Source: Geodermatophilaceae bacterium
GTDB lineage: Bacteria > Actinomycetota > Actinomycetes > Mycobacteriales > Geodermatophilaceae
Assembly (NCBI GenBank): GCA_013813215.1
Contig: JACCSC010000400.1
Coordinates: 1-11,013, forward strand
Length of the DNA: 11,013 nt
Reading direction: 5' to 3'
Shown here: positions 1 to 5,771 of the stretch, piece by piece
How positions within the stretch are numbered: the stretch's first letter is position 1
Layout: every line of letters begins with the position of its first letter
The notes under the pieces: model-generated
Seen by the model: the letters and a program-made list of their open reading frames with translations, nothing else
Databases searched by the model: none
What the model was told of the DNA's origin: nothing
Program-made: the position numbers and the translations under genes

Positions 1-1
1 C

Positions 2-751
2 CGAGGCGAGTGGTTCTCCCACTGGGAGATCGTGACCAGCGACCCGGACGGCACGAACGAGCAGATCCTGACCGTGCCCGGACAACCCGGCTACGAGGAC
101 CGGGCGCCGCAGTGGTCCCCGGACGGGGAGATGATCACCTGGATGGCCCAGGAAAACGAGCCGTGCTGCGGCGACTGGGACATCTGGGCGATGAACGAGG
201 ACGGGTCGGGAAAGACCAACCTCACCAACTTCGGCGGCGACCCGTACGGCGACATGTTCCCCTCGTGGTCCCCCGACGGGACAGAGATCCTCTTCCAGTC
301 CAACCGTGACTCCGGCTGGTACATGGACCTGTTCGCGACGCCGGCGCCGACGGTGCTCCCGCCGGCCCTGCAGGCATCGGCCGCCCCCCGGCTGCGCCAG
401 GTCACCCAGGGCGCCGGCGAAGACGCCGGCTGGGCTCCTGGTGAGGACCCCGGCGGCCGGCTGAGCGTGTTCGTCGGCGGCAAGGGCAGCGGCGGTGTCC
501 GCAGCAACGCGGCCGCTGCAGGGATCTACTGCGTGACCGCCGACGCACTTCCCTCCGCGGAGGCGGCCGGAGCGTCCGACTGTGTGGAGGACTACGCGCC
601 GGGCACCCGGGTCCGCCTGGTCGTCCGGGCCGCGGCCGGCTCGGTCTTCACCGGCTGGCGCGGAGCGTGTGCCGGTACGGCGACGGCCTGCTGGGTCACC
701 GTCGGGCCGGACACCCGGGTGCGGCGGTGCTCCAACCGCAGCGCTAGCTAG
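2..751 (+). CDS. WD40-like (PD40/TolB-type) beta-propeller protein with C-terminal InlB-type repeat, 5'-partial
   Basis: The reading frame is open from the left edge, so this is the C-terminal 249 residues of a longer protein. Two PD40-type propeller repeats are visible: APQWSPDGEMITW and, about 50 residues later, FPSWSPDGTEILF followed by QSNRD. Between them lies the blade motif DIWAMNEDGSG, which is characteristic of TolB-like propellers. A low-complexity Ala/Pro/Gly stretch follows. The last 75 or so residues (CVTADAL to TGWRGACAGT to CWVTV) match the divergent InlB B-repeat pattern, with paired cysteines and the F-x-GW-x-G-x-C core. Such proteins are usually exported and bind surfaces or ligands; no enzyme activity is implied. 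The final residues, VRRCSNRSAS, do not fit the repeat consensus. The alternative frame gives AVLQPQR and a stop at 745-747, so a one-base deletion near 721-727 is possible. A GTG at 32 exists but is not a credible start, because the homologous fold begins upstream of it. Confidence 0.8.
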   Translation, partial: RGEWFSHWEIVTSDPDGTNEQILTVPGQPGYEDRAPQWSPDGEMITWMAQENEPCCGDWDIWAMNEDGSGKTNLTNFGGDPYGDMFPSWSPDGTEILFQSNRDSGWYMDLFATPAPTVLPPALQASAAPRLRQVTQGAGEDAGWAPGEDPGGRLSVFVGGKGSGGVRSNAAAAGIYCVTADALPSAEAAGASDCVEDYAPGTRVRLVVRAAAGSVFTGWRGACAGTATACWVTVGPDTRVRRCSNRSAS

Positions 752-758
752 CTCTGGA

Positions 759-770
759 CGGCGTACGCCG
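759..770. terminator. Perfect 12-bp palindrome after the propeller gene, weak hairpin
   Basis: The sequence CGGCGTACGCCG lies 8 bp after the stop codon of the propeller gene and about 50 bp before the tyrosinase gene. As RNA it would fold into only a 4-bp stem with a 4-base loop, and no T-tract follows. It may be a weak terminator or an operator for the tyrosinase unit; the sequence does not decide between these. No convincing -35/-10 pair was found in the 70-bp gap. Confidence 0.2.
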
Positions 771-821
771 ACGGCACTACCGTTTCGTCCGTTCTGCGAG
801 TCTCGCCTCAGACGTCCGGGT

Positions 822-2372
822 ATGGGTGGTGTTCGCGTGACCGTCGAGCGCGTCTACTTCTTCAGCGGTAGCGGGTACGTCCGTTTCGACGTGGCGCTGA
901 ACGGCGTACTCCCGGTGTACCCGCTGGACATCGCGTCCCAGTGGCCCGGGCTGTTCGGCGCGGACATCGGCGCCGCCGTGGTGTGGGGCGACAAGGTCTA
1001 CTTCTTCCGTGGCGGCGAGTACTGCCGCTACGACGTGGCCGCCAACGTCACCGACCCGGGCTACCCGAAGCCGATCGGACCGAACTGGCCGAACGTCGCC
1101 GGCAGCGGCTTCGAGAACGGCATCGACGCCGCGGTGAACTGGGGCAACGGCAAGGCGTACTGGTTCAAGGGCGACCAGTACATCCGGATGGACGTCGCCA
1201 CCAAGAGCATGGACTCGGGCTACCCCAAGCCGATCACCGGCAACTGGCCCGGTGTCGCGGGCACCGGCTTCGAGCACGGCATCGACGACGCTATCGACTA
1301 CGGCAACGACAAGGTCTACTGGTTCAAGGGCGACCAGTACCTACGGATGGACGGCGCCACCAAGTCCGCCGATCCCGGCTATCCCAAGCCGATCGCCGGC
1401 AACTGGCCAGGGGTCTACGGCTCGGTCATCGGGGCCGCGGTGGAGTGGCCGGTGACGACACCCACGCCCCCGCCGCCGCCCAGCCGGTTCGTCCGCCGCA
1501 GCGTCTGGGGACTGAACGCGCAGGGCGTGTGGGACCCGGCCACGTTGGCCTACGCCCAGGCTGTCCAGCTCATGCAGTCCCGGCCGATCAGCGACCCGAC
1601 GAGCTGGGCCTACCAGGCGGCCATGCACGACAGCTACGGCACGGCACCGGCCGGCGCGCCGTGGCGGCAGTGCCAGCACGCCAGCTGGTACTTCCTGCCG
1701 TGGCACCGGATGTACGTCTACTACTTCGAGCGCATCGTCCGGGCCGCCGTGGCCAGCGCCGGCGGGCCGGCCGACTTCGCGCTGCCCTACTGGAACTACG
1801 ACGCCGGGGGAACGTCGAGCTCGCTCCCCCCGCCGTTTCGCGAGCCGACCCTCCCCGACGGCAGCGCCAACCCGCTGTCCCTGGCCGCCCCGCAACGGGC
1901 GGCCGGAGTGGCCGGCGGCGCGGGTCTGACCAGGACGTCGAGCCGCCTGGCCATGGCCCTGACCACGTTCATCGGCGACAGCTCGGTCGGCTTCGGTGGA
2001 CCGCGCAAGACGAAGTCGGCGGCGTTCGACGGGGTGTTCGGGGGGCTGGAGTCGTTGCCGCACAACACGGTTCACGTGCAGATCGGGGGCACGTCCCCGC
2101 GGCCCCCGCACTGCGGGGAGGCGCTCATGACACAGCCGGCCTGTGCCGCCCTGGACCCGATCTTCTGGCTGCACCACTGCAACATCGACCGGCTGTGGAA
2201 CCACTGGCTCGCTCAGGGTGGCGGGCGGGCGAACCCGAACGAGAGTGCCTGGCTGGACGAGTCGTGGACCTTCGCCGACGAGACCGGCGCGTTGGTCAGC
2301 GTGACGGTGGCGCAGGTGCTCAGCGGCGCGACCCAGCTGAACTACGAGTACGACGACCTGCCCGGCGTCTAG
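822..2372 (+). CDS. Hemopexin-tyrosinase fusion, plant-like polyphenol oxidase with DWL segment
   Basis: This 516-residue type-3 copper enzyme should oxidise phenols to o-quinones. Residues about 8-207 are four hemopexin blades (consensus VYWFKGDQYxRMD then GYPKPIxxNWPGV). A Pro-rich linker, PTPPPPP, occupies 214-220, and the tyrosinase domain runs about 221-470. The CuA ligands appear to be H269, H286 and H295 (CQHASWYFLPWHR); the CuB ligands H414, H418 and H451 or H452 (LPHNTVHV; DPIFWLHHCNIDRLW). C284 in the C-x-H motif could form the Cys-His thioether known in fungal tyrosinases. E410 and N415 flank the first CuB histidine as in plant enzymes with monophenolase activity. Residues 478-511 match the plant PPO1_DWL segment. 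No signal peptide is visible. The start is ATG 822; GTG 837, preceded by GGGTGG, is an alternative five codons in. The frame stays open back to about 582, but that part overlaps the upstream gene and adds no domain. Confidence 0.93.
   Translation: MGGVRVTVERVYFFSGSGYVRFDVALNGVLPVYPLDIASQWPGLFGADIGAAVVWGDKVYFFRGGEYCRYDVAANVTDPGYPKPIGPNWPNVAGSGFENGIDAAVNWGNGKAYWFKGDQYIRMDVATKSMDSGYPKPITGNWPGVAGTGFEHGIDDAIDYGNDKVYWFKGDQYLRMDGATKSADPGYPKPIAGNWPGVYGSVIGAAVEWPVTTPTPPPPPSRFVRRSVWGLNAQGVWDPATLAYAQAVQLMQSRPISDPTSWAYQAAMHDSYGTAPAGAPWRQCQHASWYFLPWHRMYVYYFERIVRAAVASAGGPADFALPYWNYDAGGTSSSLPPPFREPTLPDGSANPLSLAAPQRAAGVAGGAGLTRTSSRLAMALTTFIGDSSVGFGGPRKTKSAAFDGVFGGLESLPHNTVHVQIGGTSPRPPHCGEALMTQPACAALDPIFWLHHCNIDRLWNHWLAQGGGRANPNESAWLDESWTFADETGALVSVTVAQVLSGATQLNYEYDDLPGV
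1158..1415 (+). repeat. Intragenic tandem repeat encoding hemopexin blades 3 and 4
   Basis: Two 99-bp segments, 1158-1256 and 1317-1415, are offset by exactly 159 bp (53 codons). They differ at about 15 of 99 positions by hand alignment, roughly 85% identity. The first 24 bases are identical. Both encode YWFKGDQY followed by R-M-D, then GYPKPI-x-GNWPGV. The first two blades are much more diverged, so blades 3 and 4 probably arose by a later duplication within the gene or have been homogenised by recombination. Confidence 0.85.
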
Positions 2373-2388
2373 CGTCGAAGGGACGACC

Positions 2389-2412
2389 ATGAGCAGCGAG
2401 GAGCGCCCGTGA
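2389..2412 (+). other. Possible seven-codon leader ORF overlapping the start of the KFDV-like gene
   Basis: ATG at 2389 opens a seven-codon frame (MSSEERP) whose TGA at 2410-2412 overlaps the GTG start at 2409 in a GTGA arrangement. It contains the GAGGAG ribosome-binding site of the next gene. It has no strong ribosome-binding site of its own, although GAAGGGACGACC lies just upstream. It could couple translation from the tyrosinase gene, or simply be a chance frame. Confidence 0.2.
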
Positions 2413-2924
2413 CGAGCAGCCGACCACCGGAGCTGGCCGCGGCCACCGAGCAGACGCTGACCGTCACCGGGTCGGCGGTAGCCGAGCTCGTGGTCCCCGG
2501 CGACGGCATCTCCATGCTGGACCAGGTGGCTCGGGGGTTCTCGACGGCGTTCATGACGGTGGAGAACATCACCGCGGAGGCCAACCCAGGCGTCGTGTTC
2601 GACCTGTACCTCAACATGCCACCAGGCCTGTCGGGCAGCCAGGCCGAGTTCTACTACACCGGCACGTTCACGCTGTTCGGAATCGAGTCGATGAACGACC
2701 CCGACCGGGCGCACGACGGCGCGACGGGGCTCCGGCACGCCTTCGACGCCACGGCCGTCATCCGGGCGCTGGCCCAGGAGAACGTCTGGGACTCCTCGGC
2801 GATCACCGTCACCGTCGAGCCGGTCCCGCCCCCCGGCGAGGAGTTTGCCGCGGTCGCGATTCCCGTACAGGTAGGCCGGATCGGGCTCTTCGTGACCCCG
2901 GATGACGCGCTTCCCGTCGCGTAG
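2409..2924 (+). CDS. Stand-alone polyphenol oxidase KFDV-like C-terminal domain protein, putative tyrosinase partner
   Basis: This is a 171-residue protein with no predicted enzyme motif, signal peptide or membrane segment. Its central and C-terminal parts follow the pattern of the KFDV domain that ends plant polyphenol oxidases: the FDLYLN strand (64-69), the E-F-Y-Y-x-G turn (80-85; plant form E-Y-A-G-S-F), then VTVEPV (133-138) and VGRIGLF (155-161). In plant enzymes this domain covers the active site, with a placeholder residue in the entrance, until it is removed. In Streptomyces the separate caddie protein MelC1 does this job and also helps load copper. I infer the same shielding or maturation role here. 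The start is GTG 2409, with GAGGAG five bases upstream (2398-2403). It lies 36 bp after the tyrosinase stop and overlaps the next gene by 23 bp, so all three are likely co-transcribed. The assignment rests on pattern matching by eye. Confidence 0.75.
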   Translation: MTSSRPPELAAATEQTLTVTGSAVAELVVPGDGISMLDQVARGFSTAFMTVENITAEANPGVVFDLYLNMPPGLSGSQAEFYYTGTFTLFGIESMNDPDRAHDGATGLRHAFDATAVIRALAQENVWDSSAITVTVEPVPPPGEEFAAVAIPVQVGRIGLFVTPDDALPVA

Positions 2925-3600
2925 GGCAGAGCTGGACGCCTGGCTGGCCTGGCGCCCGGAGTGGTGGCTGGCCGCTGCGGCCGTGGCCGCCTGGGTGACG
3001 CTGCTCGGCCTGGCGCTGGCCGGCCGGTCGGCGCACGAGCTGTCCCAGCCGCTGGCCCTTCCGCACTGGACCCTGATGTCGGTGGCGATGATGCTGCCGC
3101 TGACCTTGCCCGCGGCCCGGCACGTCGGGCGGAACAGCATGCGCCGCCGCCGGGTCCGGGCGATGAGCCTGTACGCCGCGGCGTACGTCCTGGTGTTCGT
3201 CGGCTTCGGTGTGGTGGCGCTCGCCGCGGTGGCGCTGGCCGAGCCGTCGCCGGCGCTGCTGGTTCCGGCGGTGCTCCTGGTCGCCGCGGCCTGGCAGCTG
3301 TCGCCGTACAAGCGGCGGGCCGTGCTGGCCTGCCGGCGGACGGTGCCGCTGCCGCCGGTCGGCCGGCGGGCCGACACAGCGTCGCTGCGCTTCGGGCTGC
3401 TGCAGGGCTGGCGCTGCCTGGTCTCCTGCTGGCCGGTGATGCTGCTCATGGCGGCGGCCGGGCACCTCCACCTTCTCGTGATGGCGGTGCTGACCGTCGG
3501 GCTGCTCGTGGAGGAGCGCAGCCGTCGGACCGCGGAGCTGCTGCGGCCGGGCGCGCTGGCCTTCGCCGCCGCCGCCGTGGTGCTCGCCGTCAGCGGCTGA
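2902..3600 (+). CDS. DUF2182 multi-pass integral membrane protein
   Basis: This 232-residue membrane protein has about six or seven hydrophobic segments (near 23-41, 57-72, 90-113, 118-133, 172-187, 188-204 and 217-230). It carries the DUF2182 landmarks: W-T-L-M-S-V-A-M-M-L-P (56-66), the A-x-Q-L-x-x-x-K block ending in C-R (AWQLSPYK, 130-137, to CR at 144-145), and G-x-x-C-x-x-x-C-W-x-x-M (169-180) with C171 and C176, then an Glu-rich end of helix (E204, E205). The family is annotated as predicted metal-binding membrane proteins, but no reaction is established. The gene overlaps the KFDV-like gene by 23 bp in another frame and has no strong ribosome-binding site, which suggests coupled translation. 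Its position behind a copper oxidase and its partner makes a metal-supply or quinone-handling role conceivable, but that is inference only. Confidence 0.8.
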   Translation: MTRFPSRRAELDAWLAWRPEWWLAAAAVAAWVTLLGLALAGRSAHELSQPLALPHWTLMSVAMMLPLTLPAARHVGRNSMRRRRVRAMSLYAAAYVLVFVGFGVVALAAVALAEPSPALLVPAVLLVAAAWQLSPYKRRAVLACRRTVPLPPVGRRADTASLRFGLLQGWRCLVSCWPVMLLMAAAGHLHLLVMAVLTVGLLVEERSRRTAELLRPGALAFAAAAVVLAVSG

Positions 3601-3626
3601 CCACCCGGCTCGTGCCAGGGTGAGGC

Positions 3627-4790
3627 ATGACGCTGAGCCCCGAGGAACGCGCCGTCGTCGAGACGGCCCGCGACTTCGTGGACCGGGAGGTCCGGCCGGT
3701 GGTGCGCGAGCTGGAGCACGCCGACACCTACCCCGCCGGGTTGATCGCGCAGATGGCCCGGCTGGGCATCTTCGGACTGCGGGTCCCGGTGCCGTACGGC
3801 GACGCGCCGGTGTCGATGCCTTGCTACGCGCTGGTCACCGCGGAGCTAGCTCGTGGCTGGATGAGCCTGGCCGGGGCCATGGGAGGGCACACCGTCGTCT
3901 GCGATCTGCTGGCCCGGTTCGGTAGCGACGAGCAGAAGCAGCGCTTTCTCCCCCGGCTGGCTACCGGGGAATTGCGCGCCACGATGGCGCTCACCGAGCC
4001 CGGCGGTGGCTCGGACCTCCAGGCGATGACCACGAGGGCGGTGCGGGACGGCGACGGCTACGTCGTGACCGGGACGAAGACCTGGATCACGAACTCGCGG
4101 CGCAGCGGCCTGATCGCGCTGCTCGGCAAGACCGACCCGGCGGCGGATCCGGCGTACCGCGGGATGTCCATCCTGCTCGTCGAACCGGGTCCGGGCCTGA
4201 CCGTCTCCCGCGACCTGCCCAAGCTCGGCTACAAGGGGGTCGAGAGTTGCGAGCTCTCCTTCGACGGCTACCGCGCGCCGCTCGAGGCGGTGCTCGGCGG
4301 CGAGGAGGGCCGCGGCTTCGGGCAGATGATGAAGGGTCTGGAGACCGGCCGGATCCAGGTCGCCGCCCGAGCGCTGGGCGTGGCGCAGGCGGCGTTCGAC
4401 GACTCGCTGCGTTACGCGCAGGAGCGGGAGAGCTTCGGCGTTCCGATCTGGCGGCACCAGTCGATCGGCAACTACCTGGCCGACATGGCGACGAAGGTGA
4501 CCGCGGCCCGCCAGCTCATCCTGTACGCCGCCGAGCGCGCCGAGTCCGGGCAGCGCTGCGACCTCGAGGCGGGGATGGCCAAGCTGTTCGCCTCGGAGAC
4601 GGCGATGCAGGTCGCGCTGGACGCCGTACGCATCCACGGCGGCTACGGCTACTCCACCGAGTACGACGTCGAGCGCTACTTCCGCGACGCGCCGCTGATG
4701 ATCGTCGGCGAAGGCACGAACGAGATCCAGCGCAACGTCATCGCGGCGCAGCTCGTGGCCCGCGGCGGGCTGGGCTTCGACCCCAGCTGA
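3627..4790 (+). CDS. Acyl-CoA dehydrogenase family protein
   Basis: This is a full-length (387-residue) FAD-dependent flavoenzyme expected to introduce an alpha-beta double bond into an acyl-CoA thioester and pass the electrons to electron-transfer flavoprotein. Visible signatures are ALTEPGGGSD (121-130) and GTKTWITNS (149-157) for FAD and substrate binding, the C-terminal-domain block around RESFGVPIWRHQS, and RIHGGYGYSTEYDVERYFRD. The last is followed by EGTNEIQRN, where E362 is in the position of the medium-chain enzyme's catalytic base. Start ATG 3627 has AGGGTGAGG just upstream. It begins 26 bp after the DUF2182 gene and could be read from the same transcript, although no functional link is evident. 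The substrate (fatty, branched-chain or glutaryl-type acyl-CoA) cannot be fixed from motifs. Its stop lies 4 bp from the stop of the convergent Rieske gene. Confidence 0.93.
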   Translation: MTLSPEERAVVETARDFVDREVRPVVRELEHADTYPAGLIAQMARLGIFGLRVPVPYGDAPVSMPCYALVTAELARGWMSLAGAMGGHTVVCDLLARFGSDEQKQRFLPRLATGELRATMALTEPGGGSDLQAMTTRAVRDGDGYVVTGTKTWITNSRRSGLIALLGKTDPAADPAYRGMSILLVEPGPGLTVSRDLPKLGYKGVESCELSFDGYRAPLEAVLGGEEGRGFGQMMKGLETGRIQVAARALGVAQAAFDDSLRYAQERESFGVPIWRHQSIGNYLADMATKVTAARQLILYAAERAESGQRCDLEAGMAKLFASETAMQVALDAVRIHGGYGYSTEYDVERYFRDAPLMIVGEGTNEIQRNVIAAQLVARGGLGFDPS

Positions 4791-4799
4791 CGGCTCAGC
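4769..4799. terminator. Overlapping hairpins at the convergent stop codons, candidate bidirectional terminator
   Basis: Two mutually exclusive stems are visible. GCTGGG (4769-4774) pairs with CCCAGC (4782-4787) around a 7-base loop. GCTGA (4786-4790) pairs with TCAGC (4795-4799) around CGGC, so that the stop codons of both convergent genes lie inside the second stem. No T-tract follows, which is common for terminators in high-GC actinobacteria. The stems are short, so termination here is a suggestion. Confidence 0.35.
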
Positions 4800-5667
4800 C
4801 CATGGACAGGCCGGGCAGGCGGACCTGCAACCGGCCGTCCTCGACCCGCACCTCGAACGCCGGCTGCGGCGCGGTGGCCGGCCCGTGTACCACCGCCCCG
4901 TCCCGGACGCGGAACACCGAGCCGTGCCACGGGCAGGTCACGCACTGCTCGCCGTTGACGGTCGACAGCGAGCCCTCGTGCAGCGGACCCGACGCGTGGC
5001 TGCACCTGTCGATCATCACGGCGACGTCGGTGCCGCGGCGCAGGACGAACAGCTCGACCTCCTCGACCCGACGCAGCGTCGGGCTGCCGTCGGGCAGCTC
5101 CTCGACCGGGCCGATGTCAGACCAGCCCGGCGGCGCGATCTCAGCGTGCGGTACTGCGTGGCTGGGACCGGCGGCCTGCCGGTAAGCCAGGTGCCCGCCG
5201 ACCGTCGCCGCGGCACCGGCCAGGGCGTAGCCGGCGTAGGCCAGTGACCGACCCAACCCGTGCCGACCCCTGGCCCGAGCGACCAACGACCCGACGTACA
5301 GCCCGGAGGCGACGACGTTGGCCGCCGCGTGCGCCAGGCCGGTCCGCTGCTGCTGGGTGTCCTGCTGCGACCAGTCCGCCCACCCGGCGGCCACCGCCGG
5401 CACCGCGCCGGCCAGCCCGACGCCGATCAGCAGTCCGGCCGCGCGCTGTTGCCCGGGAACCGCGTCCAGCACGGCGGCCGACGTCCAGGCGCCGACCGGC
5501 ACCTGCACGAGGACCGGATGCAGCGGGTGGCCCAACCAGACCCCGTGCAGGAAGTCGGTGACGCGCTGGTCGGCCAGCAGCGTCTCGAGCACCGGCTTGA
5601 TCCGCTCTGCCACCGCATCCAGCCCGGTCGCGTTCTCCAACCGGTCGATCTGATCGAAAGGCCACAT
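4795..5667 (-). CDS. DUF2231 membrane domain fused to Rieske [2Fe-2S] domain
   Basis: The product has 290 residues. The N-terminal half is DUF2231-like: LGHPLHPVLVQVPVGAW (46-62) begins the first of about four hydrophobic segments (53-72, 78-97, 112-130, 141-160). The C-terminal half (about 183-286) is a Rieske domain with cluster ligands C222 and H224 (CSH) and C245 and H248 (CPWHG); an extra C242 sits next to the second pair. The Gly/Pro-rich spacer after TM4 suits a membrane-anchored electron-transfer protein. Partners are unknown; the domain resembles ferredoxin-type Rieske components rather than cytochrome bc1 Rieske proteins. Start ATG at 5667 (minus strand); AGGGTAG lies about 12 bases upstream. 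The gene is convergent with the acyl-CoA dehydrogenase gene (4-bp gap) and divergent from the alcohol dehydrogenase gene (104-bp gap). A role in the redox chemistry of its neighbours is possible but not shown. Confidence 0.9.
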   Translation of the reverse strand: MWPFDQIDRLENATGLDAVAERIKPVLETLLADQRVTDFLHGVWLGHPLHPVLVQVPVGAWTSAAVLDAVPGQQRAAGLLIGVGLAGAVPAVAAGWADWSQQDTQQQRTGLAHAAANVVASGLYVGSLVARARGRHGLGRSLAYAGYALAGAAATVGGHLAYRQAAGPSHAVPHAEIAPPGWSDIGPVEELPDGSPTLRRVEEVELFVLRRGTDVAVMIDRCSHASGPLHEGSLSTVNGEQCVTCPWHGSVFRVRDGAVVHGPATAPQPAFEVRVEDGRLQVRLPGLSMG

Positions 5668-5771
5668 GCCCGGTTTCTACCCTGCACCGTGACGTCGGTA
5701 ACCCGCGGGTGTGGCCCGGCGGGCACGCGGGTAGGCCTGGGGTAACCGAAGCCGACTGGTAGGAGCGTGCC
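5668..5771. promoter_or_regulatory. Divergent intergenic region with GGTAACC repeats and palindromes
   Basis: This 104-bp region must hold the promoters for the Rieske gene (minus) and the dehydrogenase operon (plus). It contains GGTAACC twice (5697-5703 and 5741-5747, 44 bp apart, about four helical turns), the perfect palindrome ACCCGCGGGT (5701-5710), and the near-palindrome GTGGCCCGGCGGGCAC (5711-5726). These look like binding sites for a regulator shared by both directions. AGGAG at 5761-5765 is the ribosome-binding site of the plus-strand gene. I could not assign -10 boxes with confidence. Confidence 0.35.

Noticed and set aside
582..821. N-terminal extension of the tyrosinase frame back to 582
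   Set aside because: It overlaps the propeller gene, encodes Arg/Pro-rich low-complexity sequence without domain or signal peptide, and the hemopexin fold begins just after 822.
2409..2924. Identification as classical MelC1 caddie protein
   Set aside because: It lacks the Tat signal and the MelC1 sequence pattern; the strand motifs fit the plant KFDV domain better.
1341..3719. 792-codon open frame on the minus strand
   Set aside because: Antisense shadow of the tyrosinase, KFDV-like and DUF2182 genes, produced by high GC; composition is Arg/Ala/Gly/Val-rich without domains.
3846..4637. 263-codon minus-strand frame inside the acyl-CoA dehydrogenase gene
   Set aside because: Antisense shadow; the plus strand carries all family motifs there.
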